From Casuarina equisetifolia (lineage: Eukaryota > Streptophyta > Magnoliopsida > Fagales > Casuarinaceae): a stretch of DNA of 64,000 nt. Positions 22,416-36,100 of the stretch are shown in pieces. The stretch spans positions 28,112,853-28,176,852 of the forward strand of contig CM052358.1 of the NCBI GenBank assembly GCA_028551475.1, read 5' to 3'. The notes beneath the pieces are model-generated. The model ran no database searches. It was given only the letters and a program-made list of their open reading frames with translations, and was not told the DNA's origin. The stretch's first letter is position 1. Each line of letters opens with the position of its first letter. A program made the position numbers and the translations under genes.

Positions 22416-23720
22416 ATGAAGAAAAATGATGGTACATATAGACTTTTAAAAGACTATGTCACACCAACATTTTGGAATGCCACATCAAGCATTAAGAGGC
22501 TTGAAATTCAGACAAACAACTTTGAGATCAAGCCAACTCTCATCTAGATGCTTCAAAACTCCTTACAATTTAGTGGGCTACCAAATGATGCAAATGCTCA
22601 CATTGAAGCCTTCCTTGAAATTTGTGACCTAATCAAATACAATAAAGTCATAGATGATGCTATCAGATTAAGACTATTTCCATTTTCTCTTAGAGATATA
22701 GCTAAAAATTGCTTCTTTTCACTTCCTGTAGGATTAATTACTACATGGGATGATTTGGCTCAGAAATTTCTTGGTAAGTTCTTTCCTTTTGCAAGATCTG
22801 TTAAATTGCGTAACAATATTTTCACTTTTGAGCAGATGAATGATGAATTATTATATAAAGCTTGGGAGAGATTCAAGGAACTTTTGAGGATATGTCCAAA
22901 TTATGGATTACCCTATGTGGCTACAGGTACAAACTTTTTATGATGGGTGTAGTATGAATTTTCGTTGTGTAATTGATACAGCTGTAGGAGGGGACTTACA
23001 TAGCAAAACACCAGAAGAGGCATTTGATAACTATCAATGGTCTACTGAGAGACTACTAATGCATCAAGCAAGTGAAGTCCATGAAGTAGAAACCCTCGCC
23101 AACTTATGTGTAGAATTGGAAGTGTTCCTAAAGAATAGAGAATATGAATTTTGTGGTGGAGCACATGAGAGCACAGAATGTCAAGTAGGTAACCCATATG
23201 CTCATTATAATGATTATGCTAATTTTGTTGAAATTCCTAGCAGGTCATAAAATAATTATTACTCAAATATGTACAATCTGGGATGGCACAACCATCAAAC
23301 TTTTTCATGGAGTAACCCAAGTGAGATGAGACCACAACCAACATTTAGGCAAATAGAAGAGGTGAAGCCTAATTTAGAGGACATGTTCACTAAGATGATG
23401 CAAAAAGATGAAGAGAGATTCCAAAGACAAGAAGCATCAATCAAAAGATTAGAGGCATAAATGGGTCAATTGATTAGCATGATCTCAGAGAGACAAGAGG
23501 GTCCTTTGCCTAGTGATGTGGAGAAAAGCCTTATAGATACTGCAGAGGCAATAACCTTAACATGTGGCAAGCAAGTAGGAGAAGATGATGCTGATAAGGA
23601 GATTTTTAAGGGAATAGATAAGGATGTCAGCATACAACTTGACGAGGCACCTAGGAGCAAGCTTGTTCCAAAAATTCCTATGCCCTTTATGCCTTCAGCT
23701 CCATCTCCCCACAAATTCTA
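22416..23720 (+). pseudogene. gag: Athila-type gag, broken
   Basis: Translation from ATG 22416 shows NNFEIKPTLI, then a TAG, then FSGLPNDANAHIEAFLEICD, AIRLRLFPFSLRD, TTWDDLAQKFLGKFFP, AWERFKELLRICPNYGLP: the retrotransposon gag domain (PF03732 type), which forms the capsid-like particle. A frameshift lies near 22910-22925; the next frame gives TFYDG and GGDLHSKTPEEA. A zinc-knuckle-like stretch (YEFCGGAHESTECQVG, about 23146-23193) has Tyr in place of the first Cys. TAA stops occur near 23250 and 23460. The final part (23461-23720) carries the acidic, proline-ended tail normally before protease. Not functional. Confidence 0.85.
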
Positions 23721-23960
23721 GCAACATGAAAAAGATAAGTAGTTTTTGGAATTCCTTGATATATCTTTAAAATTGTATATTAACACTCCTTTTGCAGATG
23801 TTCTAGTTCAATTGATTAGTTATGTAGAACTTTTGGAAGAGATATTGTAGAATAAAAGAAAGTTAGAAGTATATGAGATAGTGAGATTAGCTTAAGAGTG
23901 TTCAACCATTCTACAACACAAGTTGCTCCTAAACTATTACAGTTTCATCCTCCTTAAGCA

Positions 23961-25441
23961 ACCCAAGCAATTTCATTTTAGTCTTTTCATTAGAAGTTTT
24001 GTCACCATCATCTTCTCAGAGCTCTACGTGGATATGACCTACAATCAAGGGAGTTTTCTCATTCCTATTCCTTCATTATTATTGCTTTTTTTTGTTTTTG
24101 CATTGAGGACAATGCTTCATTCAAGTTTAAGGGTAGGGAAAGAACCTTTATGCTAAATTTGATTGAATTTTTTTTTTTTTTTTTGTCATGATTACATCCC
24201 AAGTTGTGAATTCTTCGTGATTCTTTGGAAGATATAGATTTTGTTCAAATTTACAATTATGGTGTGAGTTAAGTGTGATTTTGATTATGTTGATCCACCT
24301 ATTGAGCACTAAAAGTCCTTCATTTTTGAAATTATGTGTATTTTTAGAGAACATTCATGTGAAGTATGTGATTTTCTTAGATCTCACTTAAATCTTAGAA
24401 TTTGTTTGATTTTCTCTTGAGGCGAAATCTTAAGCTGCATCTAATTAAAAAAATGATTTAAGCCATTCTTTGGATCGTTTGAGCCTTTCGAGCCAACCCT
24501 ATTTATTTATCACCAATCACCCCACTGAGCCTTGATTCTTATCCATTTTTTTTTAATGACACCTACATATATATAGCTATAAGCCTTGAACAACTTATCT
24601 TATTGTACGCCCATGAACATGTTGACTTGTAGGATGGAAGTTTGTTTGAGATGAATAAAGGTTGAAAGGAAGATGGAGCATGGGAAGAAGAAATTGATTA
24701 CAATGATTAAGTGGGCATAGTATTTCATTTTTGCAAAAAAAAAAAGGAGAAAGAAAGAAAGAAAGAAAAGAAAAGAAAAGAAAAGAAAGAAAGTACAACA
24801 TTTGCCCAAGAATGAAATCCTCTTATCATTCCTTATCATATTTAAGCCATTAAGCATAGTAATTGAAATGATTGGCAAGATAAGAGTATAGTGACCACAT
24901 GTCTTGTACTTTTACTTGTTTTATTGATGTAAACATGATTGTGGCTTTGTGAGTGTTAGAATCCAAGTGAAATCAAGCATTTTTAGATAGAAAAGAATGA
25001 GAAAAGTGATGGTAGAAAGTAACAAGAGTTTTTGATGAGATCCTAAAAAGTAATGTGTTCATGGGTAAATTAAGCCTAAATGACTTTTATCTTACCCCTA
25101 GCCCAGCCTTATATTACAAGCTTATAAAAGTCCTATTGATTTTTGATTAGATGATTGGCTTACATTAGTGTAGAGAGGAATGAAAAGAAAACATATGAGG
25201 TTTGGTTAAAGATTTTAAGAGATTGCATATTAATGTGAATCTATTTGGAGTGCATATAGTTGAAAAAATAAGGACTCACACACATTTAAAATAATTGTGG
25301 TGTTTGGATGAAAGTTATATTTTTCTTTGAATTATTGAGTTTAAGCAATTATGAGAAAATTTCATGAAGGGGTTTTGTCTAAAACATATGTTGTTTATTA
25401 TTTTTGCTCGAGGACTAGCAAAACGTTAAGTTTGGGGGTTT
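23961..25441. other. Non-coding 3' internal part of the Athila-like element
   Basis: Pol is absent. The stretch has a 17-18 nt poly-T near 24167-24183 and a GAAA/AAAAG-rich microsatellite at 24735-24792. It ends in the polypurine-type tract next to the 3' LTR. No open frame is recognisable. Confidence 0.6.
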
Positions 25442-26691
25442 TGATAACTCTATTTTTATAGAGTTATTTTACCTATTTTAGGAAATAAATAACTTTAATA
25501 ATTGTGAAAAAACATTTGAACTCTTCTTTATTTACCTAAATTTATCTTGTTTATGTAGCACAAGGAAGCAAGGAGAAAAGGAATGAACATGAAGAACTTG
25601 ATGCTTATTCTGTAGTAAAATCATAATATCAAGATCAAAAGAGTCAAGATTGGCTTGGGCTTTAGATGATTGTTATTAGATTTTCTATTGTTGTTGGGTT
25701 TTCTAAATAAATAGAAAACCCAGTCATGTTAGGAATTCAAGTCCCAATTAATTTAGGAGTTTAAAATTTAATTGTTTTAGGTCTCTAAAACCCAATTCTA
25801 CTAGGATAGGAGATAGGTCTAAACCTAAACCCTATTTAAGAGAAGAGAAAAGGCAACAGAAGGGGGGAGAAAATTGAGCACAACTCAAGAAAGAGGCCAA
25901 GAATTCAAGGTTTTCTTGAAGAGAAGACAAAAATGGTAACAGACTTCTTGTTATTGGATTCAAGATGCCTTCTTTATTTCTTATTACTATTCTTTCTCAT
26001 TATTTCTTTATGTTTTAGTTTATTTTTGTTAGAGCTACGATGTAACCTAATTATGATAGTATGAATCTTATGATTATTATGTTTTGTAAGATATTTTGTT
26101 TATGTGAAATTATATATTACTGTGTTTAATGCTTTTAAGTAATTAACTATCACTTGAATGATCTGATTTGCATGTTTGAAACCAACAGGAGATGATATGC
26201 AATTGCTTCTTATAATGTGTAACCATAAATTAAATATGAATAGATATATACCATATTGTTTGTGTGGCTTTCAATGTAAACTAGGAATGTTCATAGATCC
26301 TAATGCATTTAGTTTGTTTCAATTCACATATAAAGATATAGTGAGTTAATGTACTAAGTAGGTTTGCTATACCTAAACATAAGATAGTAAATAAATTAGA
26401 AGATTCTGCCATCACATAGATATTATCCCTCTTGTAAGCGTAAGTAATCAATATTAATACCTAATAATTATGGTGAAATCATATGCTCTAACATATTTCT
26501 TGTATTTAGTTTTCTTAGATTTAGTTAGTTAATCTATTATCTATCTATTTGATTTGCTAGATAAATTCTAGGAATTGTTCACTGTTAGTAATTAATTGGT
26601 TTAGTAATCACCAATATCTGTGGAACGATATCTTTCTTATCACTATATTACTTGTTCGACATGTTCACTTGCGTTTAAAATTCACCGAACA
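25442..26691 (+). repeat. 3' LTR of the Athila-like element
   Basis: 1250 bp, TGATAACTC...CACCGAACA. Same family as the solo LTRs at 13664-14910 and 31713-32963. Confidence 0.92.
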
Positions 26692-26745
26692 ACGTTTTTC
26701 TTGTTTTCGCTTCCTTAAGTTGTTGACCATTTGCTATCTAGCTCG

Positions 26746-26769
26746 TATATATATATATATATATATATG
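26746..26769. repeat. TA dinucleotide microsatellite
   Basis: About eleven to twelve TA units; likely polymorphic. Confidence 0.9.
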
Positions 26770-26939
26770 CATAATGATTGTAGAAATTATATTAAGAATT
26801 TAACAATAATATGAGAAAAGATTTATATTTTTTAATTGTTTTAAAAAATATATATCTTAACAATTCAAAACTAATCACCGTTAAATACTTTAAATTTTTT
26901 ATTGCATCTTTATTGTAGTAATAAAGTTTTAATGTCAAT

Positions 26940-27700
26940 TAAAACCTTCGAGTAACATGAAATTTTACGACTAACAACCTAGAAACGACCAAACTTTTCG
27001 TTCCGAGAGATTTACAAGCTCCAAAGCCTATACAAACAACAATTTTAGGTGAAAACTATAATCCATTTCTTTCACAATAAGAAGAAACCTAAGAAATAAC
27101 TAATTATATGTTAAAAATGAACATTTGATATGGATTAGCTTTTGTTATTTTGATGTTTCATTTATTAGATTTTGTGCATTAAAGTAATATGACTAAGATT
27201 AGTTGTGTATGTCTCTTATCTTCACTATCACATCTATTCAATGTACAAAGTTTCTTGTTACTTTTTTGACAAGTAAATTGCTAATGGAAATGGATCTTCC
27301 ACCAAAGAAGTCCACTGCTATATCTTCTAGTTTGTTTCAACTTGATAGTATTCAACAAATTTCACCAAGATAAGCTAGTTTAAAGCATGACATATCAATT
27401 TCTATTCTCCAAGCCGCTTTGGAAAGTATTTCAAGCAATTGAACCAACTAGATATATAGAAATCACACAAGTTTTGTCATGACTTATGATATAAAGCTTG
27501 AAAGATAACAAGACTAGAAAGAGGATAATCCATCTTGGAGACATTAAACATATGTACAACCTTGTATCATTTTTCAATAAGAACATTTGGACAAAAGATA
27601 AATAACTCAATTTTCCATAAGTATAAGCTTCCCACAAAGATAGCTTCCTTAAAGGGAGCTAAAAGCCTTCAAACGCAAAGGAGGTAGAATTAGGATTTAA
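26940..27700 (-). repeat. 3' flank of W4, duplicated at 58060-58800
   Basis: Ordered landmarks (CCAAAGCCTAT, AATAAGAAGAAACCTAA, TTTTGATGTTT, TGACAAGTAAA or TGACAAGTGAA, GATAAGCTAG) recur at 58060-58570. Both copies lie downstream of a minus-strand WRKY copy, so W4 and W5 are parts of one larger duplicated segment. Confidence 0.75.
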
Positions 27701-29305
27701 TTGTCATTATTATGACAAGAATTTGATCAATTTCTAGAAGCTTTTTCATTATCATGATAAGAAGCTGATTGATCTCTAAAAACTTGTGTCCTCAAGTCAT
27801 ATTGGTTGGCACTTGACAATGGAGTTTATGATTGGGAGGATTTAGGTTCTATAGCTGGTAAGGCATGGTTGTGCACCCTTTCATACACTACTTGAATAGA
27901 TGTAGGCTCCCAGGTGGACCACTCAGCTTTCTTCCACGCAGAGCAATTACTTCTTCAACACTTGAAGTAACTTCTAAATACATACATTTAAAATAGATTC
28001 AAAATGAGCACCTCTTTGCATAACACATATCAAAATAAGATGATGTAGCATATAAAGAGAAATCATTCTTTACCTATTTTTGCTTATATTTTTAATGAAT
28101 TTTTGGCCGTACTTCCTCCATTTGTACCCATCTTCTGGTGAGATAATCTGTTACTTCGTGCATCGGCTGCTCTCTCTCCCTTGTGTCCTGCCTCCGTCTC
28201 CCTGGTGGACCATGAAGAGGATCAACCAAACTTATCCTTCTAGAACCCATAGGAGGATGGGTTGTATCTCGACTTTGGCACTTAACATATGTTTTTGCCT
28301 ATAACCCATAGTGGCATGCATAAAATTCCCTCACACATATCTTACGTTCTATGCCTATGTTTGAATTTATGCGTGGTTGAACGCGAGAGAAGAGATGTGA
28401 TGTTCTCAATTTTTGGCCATTAGGGTTTTATGATGTTGAAAAATATGATTAAAAAAAACACAGATGGAAATATGGCTTCCTTAACTCAAAGAACTCTTGA
28501 TCGGAATGGAGTGAAATGTATTCTTATCAAGATAAAGCATACGCAGAGAATGAGATCACTAATTAACGGGAGGTAAAACATACAAAAAGATCAAGAAAAG
28601 TGAAGGAAATCAAATGGAAGGCCGAAGTGCTGCTAGATGATGTCGTCATTAGGGTTTTTTTATGAAGTTCAAAAACATGGTAAAAAGAGCAGAAGGAAAT
28701 ATCGCTTAAACAAAGCTATCGTATGTGGGTGGGGAAGCTGCACATAGTGGTGGATCTGAGGGTTAAAACTAGAAAACCTTGCAGCAGGACCTGACGTGCA
28801 TAAAATCATCATCTAATATGGGTATGTATTTATACGGAACAGATCAGATCCAAGCACAGGAGTACCATGTAGATCAAGTACAGGAAAACACAGTACTTAG
28901 ATCCCCAACAAATCTAGATCGACGGACAAAGACCAGCAAACTTACATCAAAAGTGTTTTTGAGAGTACCTTCATACTTGTACTGCTCATGTTACATGCAA
29001 AAATGAACTTAAAAGTACTATAGGTGAAAACGCTCACAGCCTGCAGTCAGATGTTATGATCGAAGGCAAAGACACACGTTAGATCTATGTAATCCCAGTT
29101 AGTCTGATTTAAAAGGAGCGAGGCTATGAATTGAAGGAAATATATGCTAAATATCAGAAATAAGGGGAAACCGCTTGAAAGTATGCGTCTTTTGGCGATA
29201 TTTTCCTTTCGCCTTCCCCGGAACTTCTAGTTTCGACAAAGCTAATGAGAAAAGAAGGAAGGAGACATACATGGAAGTTTGTCTGGGTTGGCAAGCTTCA
29301 GTCAT
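27700..29305 (-). pseudogene. WRKY transcription factor pseudogene (W4)
   Basis: Exon 1 (29305 down to 29247, 59 nt) begins ATG and reads MTEACQPRQTS; its donor is AT in place of GT. Exon 2 (28201 to 28074) is 128 nt, one less than in W3 and W5: a 1-nt deletion just before the domain shifts the frame. The domain itself reads DGYKWRKYGQKFIKNISKNR with an intact GT donor. Exon 3 (from 27973) has TGT TGA at the first zinc cysteine, so the next codon is a stop (CGA in W5); the rest (SNC...VHNHALPA) is still readable. Two near-identical stretches around CATGATAATGA follow the old reading frame. Four separate lesions make it non-functional. Promoter block at 30050-30210. Confidence 0.85.
28305..29240 (-). 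other. W4 intron 1
   Basis: Holds the conserved stretch whose reverse complement opens ATGACGACATCATCTAGCAG and continues TTCGGCCTTCCATTTG. The same stretch is present in intron 1 of W2 (2317 on), W3 (16822 on) and W5 (about 60500 downwards). It keeps an ATG and an open frame of about 20 codons in each copy, so a small alternative first exon cannot be excluded. Confidence 0.5.
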
Positions 29306-29509
29306 GGCAATGCACTTTGGACGAGTAAAGCGACGTCCGCATTGGATGTTTCTGAAATGAGTTAACTTTTTCAACTAAGTTGTAATTTTATTTTTGATAT
29401 AATATTTATAGTTCAACTTAATTTACTCAACTTTTAACTAATTTTAAATTATTGAAGTATGCTTGACATGGAAGAAGTATTTATTCTTATACAAGTAGAG
29501 TAACTAAGT

Positions 29510-29711
29510 GAGGAAAATTGTACAAAGAAGAAATTCTTTGTTTCAAAATATAAAACCCTCATAAGAAAATATCATTCTGAGTAAAATTTAAAAGTTTCTA
29601 ACTTTTATTTTTTCGTAGTTTTTGTAATTCTTATAATATTAGAGTTTGTCTTTATATTTTTATATATTACCTTTTAATAATGTAAATTTACATTTCTATT
29701 AGAAAAAACTA
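29510..29711 (+). mobile_element. L1-type LINE 3' tail
   Basis: Matches the last 200 bp of the LINE at 48900-49570: TTTGTTTCAAAATATAAAA, the TTTTGTAATTCTTA region, and TTACATTTCTA before a short A run. 5'-truncated insertions of this kind are typical of LINE retrotransposition. Confidence 0.7.
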
Positions 29712-30049
29712 AATAAGAAGTATTTATTCTATCCAATTTAATTTTAAGCTCAACGTATATTAAGTATGCAATAAAAATTTAAAAAACAAGTGTCTTCTAT
29801 TAGAAATATACAATTATTTGGTAATAATTAAATATTAAAAAGATCTATTCAAATCATAAGTTGACTTGGAGATCATATTCTATCCCTACTTTTAAAGTTC
29901 ACCAACTTTTTTTTAAAAAAAAAATGTGGAAATGAATCGTTGAGTTGAATTAATCATTGTTTCTAGCCGTTATTCTTTGACTAACTTTGGTGATTTTCGT
30001 ATGTGTAAAAGGAAGGGCCGGGAGCTACATTCCCGTAACTTTGTTTTCA

Positions 30050-30210
30050 CACATGGCAAGAACCAGAGATGAGTTACAGCACAAGCTGGAATTGTAGCCG
30101 CCCACATGAAGGCCTGTGTCTCCACTGCCGTCACGTCACTTGTGGGTTACTGAGGGTGGTTGGACAGTGTTCGTGATGATAAACGCACGAAAATGTGAAA
30201 GCTGGGTGCA
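30050..30210 (-). promoter_or_regulatory. Conserved upstream block of WRKY copies (W4 copy)
   Basis: Reverse complement gives ACACTGTCC, ACCCACAAGT, GGCCTTC and GGGCGGCTA in the order seen at 15655-15780. It lies about 750-900 bp upstream of W4 exon 1. Function inferred only from conservation and position. Confidence 0.5.
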
Positions 30211-31610
30211 GCTTAATCGAAAGCAACTGGAAGCCCGAAGGCTTTGGATGGCATATTATGGGCCTTGACCCACTATTGAAAAGGAAGCACAATAGAAATA
30301 ATAGAACAAAACAATAGTTTGGCTTCCACGCTTTTCTTGTTTTTGTTTATTAAGGTTGCTTAATAACACAGGATGAATATTGTTTTATAGATTATTCAAA
30401 TGTAAAGCGTTAATTGGTTTACGCGTAAAAAAATCTTTATAACATTCCAAGGTTTAGAGCAAAAGGACATAATAAAAATGATTCTTGCCCCTTGGCCTAA
30501 AAAGATAGAAGGCCATCAAAGTAGTACAAGTTTCAAGTTCTCTTGCACTTCTAGTTGTCTACTTCAAAACTTGGCTAGAGGTGACAGCTGTTTTCAAGAT
30601 ATAGACAGGGCTTTCATTTTTAAGGTTAAACTATTGGACCTCACCTAGACATGGACCCATTTGTCACACGTGCCAACATACCATAGTGTCATGTTCACTA
30701 TAAATTCTTTCTATAAGTTGATTTTGAATAAATTCTTTATTCATCAAACACATGCAAATTCTTACATTTACCTTAGTAACAAAGAGGAAAGAAAGACTGC
30801 AAGTGAAACTACATAAGAAATCTTGAATTAACAATGGCAACAAAAGTTTGTCAGAGATAAATTTAAGTATTAAAAGTTACCTTTTAATAAAAAAAATGTT
30901 AGACAAAAAGTGAAGTCGGAATCATAAGAAATAAGACAATAGTTTTAATAAATTTAGATATGTTCAATGATATATTCATTACTACTTTATGAATACTTAT
31001 TAAGTATCATTATTTTTTTTTCTCAATGTCTTTCTAAAAAGGGATAGCTATAGATTGTTTCTACAAGTTGATTCTATAAATTAGAGAATGAGTTTCTAAA
31101 AATCTTTTAGAAAATCAACAACTAAATATTGTAAAAACCATAGCTTTTGGAGGAAACTTTCTATACCATTTTTTTTATTAGAATTGATTACATCACATGA
31201 TTATATAAGGCTTTAAGTAGGTTTATTAAAATGAAGATTTTTCCCAAGAATACAAATAAGATTAAGGTCATATAAGCTTTGAATTTTTAGCCAACTTGTT
31301 TGGGTGCATAACTAGGTCTTTGTTTAAGTGCCTAGGTCATGTTTTGGAGTCCTCTTAGTTGTTTGGGTCATAAATTAGGTTGTCTTAGTCATTCAAGTCA
31401 CATGCTAGGTTACATAGGTCAAATTGTGTGGCACTCTCTAATACCTTTTACAAGTTGATATGGTAAATTGAACTATAAACTTGAAGTACATAAATTTGAA
31501 TATGAAGGAAGAGATTTATTTGATGAAATATAAGTTAACTGATTAATAAAGGTTAGGAAATGAAAAATAGGTTTGAAGTGAGATAAAAAGTAGATAAATT
31601 GTCACACAAT
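30211..31610. other. Non-coding, partly duplicated flank
   Basis: The stretch near 30700-30900 resembles 51640-51800 and 47950-48060 (GAAACTGCA or TGAAACTACATAAGAAAT region). At 31290-31440 there are several degenerate copies of a GTGCATAACTAGGTC or CATAAATTAGGTT type motif spaced about 35-45 bp. No gene seen. Confidence 0.45.
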
Positions 31611-33107
31611 TGAAAAATGTGGCCACAAATACATTAGCTGAAACAACGTAAAGAAAAGGAAATTGCTAAGTAAAATTCTTTCTCTATATTTCAATTCTAA
31701 TTGTATGAATGTTGTTCGGTGAATTTTATATGCAAGTGAACATGTCGAACAAGTAATATAATGATAAGAAAGATATCGTCTCACAGAGATTGGCGATTAC
31801 TAGACCAACTAATTACTAACGGTGAATAACTCCTAAAATTTATCTAGCAAACCAAATTGATGGATGATAGATTAACTAACTAAGTCTAAGAAAACTTAAT
31901 AAAAGAAATATGTTAGAGCATATGACTTCACCATAATTATTAGGTACTAATATTGATTATTTATGCTTGCAAGAGAGATAATATCTATGTGATGGCGGAA
32001 TTTCCTAATTTATTTACTATCCTATGTCTAGATATAGCAAACCGACTTAGTTCATTAATTCACTATATCTCTATATGTGAATTGAAACAAACTAAATGCA
32101 TTAGGATCTATGAATATTCTCAGTTTACACCGAAAGCCACACAAACAATATGGTATATGTCTATCCATATTTAATCTATGGTTATATATTACAAGAAGCA
32201 ACTGGATGCTATTTCCTGTCGGTCTTTAACATGCAAATCAAGTCATCTAAGTGGTAGCTAATCACCTAAAAGCATTAAACTCCATAATATGTAACTTCAC
32301 ATAAATAAAATATCTTGCAAAACATAATAATCATAAGATTCATACCATCATAATTAGGTTACATCATAGCTCTAATAAAAATAAACTAAAACATAAAGAA
32401 ATAATAAGGAAGAATGGTAATAAGAAATAAAGAAGGCATCTTGAATCCAAGGACAAGAAGTCTGTCACCCTTTTTGTCTTCTCTTCAAGAAAACCTTGAA
32501 TTCTTGGCCTCTTTTTTGAGTTGTGCTCAATTTCCTCCTCCCCTTTTCTTTTGCCTCTTCTCTTCTCTTAAATAGGGTTTAGGTTTAGACCTATCTCCTA
32601 TCCTAGTAGAATTGGGTTTTAGAGATCTAAAACAATTGGGTTTTGAACTCTTAATTTAATTAGGTTTTAAACTCCTAATTTAATTAGGTTTTCTAATTAT
32701 TTAGAAAACCCAATAACAATAAAATCTAATAACAATCATTCAAAGCCCAAGCCCATCTTGACTCTTTTGATCTTGATATTATGATTTTGCCACACACTAA
32801 GCATCAGGCTCTCTATGTTCATCCCTTTTCTCCTTGCCTCCTTGTGCTACATAAACAAGATAAATTTAGGTAAATAAAGAGGAGTTCAAATGTTTTCTCA
32901 CAATTATTAAAGTTATTTATTGCCTAAAATAGGTAAAATAACTCTATAAAAATAGAGTTATCAAATGTCTAATGTAACATTAAGTATACATGTCACAATT
33001 GATATTAGTAGTACACCCTTATAATTGTAGGGTACTTAAGTATAAGGTTATGCTATGAAATAGCTAATAGTGCTATTGGTGTTGTGTGGATGAGATCATG
33101 GTTAACA
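31611..33107 (-). repeat. Left (3') LTR of Copia element A, interrupted
   Basis: About 241 bp of LTR once the inserted solo LTR and one target copy are removed. It opens TGAAAAATGTGG and ends GATCATGGTTAACA; on the minus strand the LTR starts TGTTAACC directly after a purine-rich tract (TTATAGGGGAA). The right LTR (37190-42323) matches it segment by segment. Confidence 0.75.
31713..32963 (-). mobile_element. Solo LTR, Athila-like family, minus orientation
   Basis: 1251 bp, the reverse complement of the family LTR (TGATAACTC...CACCGAACA). It is flanked by a perfect 5-bp target-site duplication AATGT (31708-31712 and 32964-32968). The related right LTR of element A at about 37297-37307 shows the unoccupied site (TATGAATGTATAATG), confirming the insertion. 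Confidence 0.95.
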
Positions 33108-36100
33108 TTCCCCTATAAGCCGACTTGTCAAAATGAAAAATTAGCTTAGACCTCAAAGAGTGAAAATGTGTTATAAACAAACCTTTGGTAAAACCACAAG
33201 TTGGTCAATAGAGAAAATGAATTGAATGTAAAGCTAACTATAAAGGAAGTGCTCACGAATAAAGTAATTATCAATTTCAATATGTTTAATGCAAGCAAAA
33301 AAGACCAAATTGTTAGCAAGTTAAAGAGCTTATAAATTATCACACCAAAAAGTCAAGAGATAAAGGCTAAAACACAAAAATCATAGCAAATATACTTAAT
33401 CTGGAAGACTTCAATAGTGTTGAAGTAAGCAACGGTCTGCTATTTGTGAAAGCACTTAGAAATGAGATTTTGACTAAAAAAGACACAAAAACCACTAATA
33501 GAGCATTGATCATTATGATCACTAGCCTAATTGGCATAAAAAAGGTATAAAGAGTAGTAAAGGAGTTGTGAGTGAGACAAAGACTGTAATGAGGAGAGTT
33601 AGCAAGATAGCAAAGGATGTGCTTGATAGCCTACCAATGAAGTGTAGTAAAGGCATAGAGAAATTCACAAGTGTTTTTAACAGCATAGAAAATATCTAGG
33701 TGAGTGAGAGTGAGATATTGAAGGGCATCCATAATGCTCTTGTACAAATAAGGATTAGGAAAAGGATCATTAGCCCACAATGCTCTTGTACAAATATGGT
33801 TGTACAAAGGATGGGAACACCACAAGTGTCTATCAACCTAACACAATCAAGGATCTCATAAGTAAACTTGGCTTGATGAATAAGTAAGCCTTAGGAAGTA
33901 TGATGAGCTTGAACACCAAGGAAATAATGAAAAGAACCAAGATCCTTGATGGCAAATTCCTTATGCATTGTTGTAAGAAAAGTAAAAATAAGGGGTTGAG
34001 GAGAGCTCGTGAGAAGTATATTATGAACATAAACTAATAAGATAATGCTATAATGAGATGTATAAAGTAAGAAGAGTGAAGTATTTGCAATAAAAACATA
34101 AAATCCTAAGGAGGTGAGAAAGGTGCTTAACCACTAGGGTAAGGCATGAAAGACCCATTTAAGGTTGTATAAAGACCAATAAATTTGGCAAAAATGATAA
34201 GGTTGAGAAGGATTCACAAAGCCAAGAGTCCAAAGTATATATACCTCCTCAAAAAATGAACCATAAAGAAATACATTAAAGACATCTAGTTGTCAAAGAT
34301 CCTATCCACAAGAACATGCTAGGTTAACAAAGGTAAAAGGTGAGGACTCTAAGGAGGAGGGAGAGAGGGAGAGAGGGAGGAAAGGGGAGAGGATAGAGTT
34401 TAGGCCATGGACATAGTAAGAGACGAGGAAGGAGTAGGTGGAGGAGGCTAAGCCTCAATGGGTGGATCAAGAAGTAAAGGAAGGTAAGGGAAATGGAAAA
34501 AAGATAAGAGGGGAGGGTGGAGATGTAGAAGAAGACATAGGTGATTGGGCATAGGGAAAACAAGACTTATAAAAAATTACATTAGTTGCAATATAAAAAT
34601 GTTGGGTTTTAGGATAGTAGTAACGATAATCGTGATAGCCAGGATAATAGCCTAGAAGGACACATTGATAGATCAAGGAGTGAGCTTATGGAAAGCATGA
34701 GGTCACAAGTAAGGAAAGACAACACAATTGAAAACCCTAAGTTGCAAGACATTAGGCATTGAGTGAAAGAGGACTTGATAGAGAAAGAGATGACCAAAAA
34801 CAAAGGTAGGGAGACAATTAATCAAAGATATAACAATCTAAAAAACAAACTTTTATAAATGGAAAAGGATTGAAGAGTGAGTAAGTATAACAAGTCTAGT
34901 CTTAATGATGTGGCGTTGTTTCTACTTAACCATCCTATTTTGAAATAAGGAATATGGGCTAGAAACATATCGATGAATGCCATGCACTATAAGAAAAGTA
35001 CAAAAATTCAAGGGAAGAAACTTAGGAGTAGCATCACTTTGAATAGCACGTAAAGGTATTGCAATTGAGTGGTCATAAAGGAATGAAAGGCTTTGAAAAT
35101 AGAGAAAAATTGATCACAAGTGATAAAGGGATAAAGTTAAGTAAAGCGAAAGTCATCATAATAAAACAAACATAATATTTATAGCAATGATAAAAGGTTA
35201 CAGGAGTAAGATCTCATACATTAAAATGAATTAGTTTTAAAAGGTGGGAAGCCCTAGACTAGGTAAGGGGTAGGGATGGCAATAGCTATTACTAAGAGTG
35301 CATGCCATATACATTAAGAAAGAAAAACAAGCAAAAATTATGTTCATAGAGGACTAAAGATGAATAACAACTTCAAATGAAGGATAACCTAAACAGTGAT
35401 GGCACAAAGCAAGGGAACTAAAGGAAAAAAAAAAGAAAGCAGTAAAGGAAACAGAGCTGTTAGTGGGTAAAAGGTGGTATAAGCCATGATTAAGAGTGTT
35501 ATGGAGTAGAATTTGACTAGTATGCAAGGAACACGCAAGGAAATAAGTGTCATAAAAAAGAAACATACACTAATTGTCATGAACAAAATGAAAGATAAAT
35601 AGTAAATTTTTGTTAATGTCATAAATAACAAGGACATTAGTCAACTAAAGATAAGGAAGGAAAGGAGACTAAATAGTACTTAAATGGGTGATAAGAAGAA
35701 AAATGTCATCACCCATAACCAACTACTAAGTATGAGTGTAAAATGTGACAATGGAAAGGGTAGCAATGTTGTTGGTAACATGGTGAGTAGCACTTGAATG
35801 AACATACTAAGAAAAGGTAGCAGGGGCTAGGGTAAAGGGTAAAGGAAGTGTAATGGGCTTGGGAAGATGGTGAAGGGAAGGATAATGGTCTAGGCCAAGT
35901 TAGGGAAAATGAGGTTGCAACCAAGAGTGTAAGCGGGCTGGGTAAAATTAAACTAGACATAATGGGCTTGTGGGCTAAAGGTGTAACTAGGTTAGGCTAG
36001 AATCAGGTAGTGGGAATATCATTCCTTATAGGTGGTGGCATAATGGCTATAGTGGCAATAGATTTGGCAATAATGTGTGCATCATAGTTGGTACTCCTAA

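Larger units (their letters stand above)
20586..26691 (+). mobile_element. Athila-like Ty3/gypsy element, gag only
   Basis: The 5' LTR is truncated by the gap and ends ACCGAACA at 21389. A primer-binding site follows (from about 21397, TGGCGTCATTACCGGGGAT), complementary to the 3' end of tRNA-Asp with two or so mismatches, as in Athila elements. A broken gag (22416-23720) and the very start of the protease region (to about 23960) are present. Reverse transcriptase and integrase are missing. A polypurine-type tract (AAGTTTGGGGGTTT, 25428-25441) precedes the 1250-bp 3' LTR (25442-26691). The right flank is ACGTT; the left duplicate would lie in the gap. The leader is duplicated (see 21575-22220). 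This is a non-autonomous, decayed element. Confidence 0.85.
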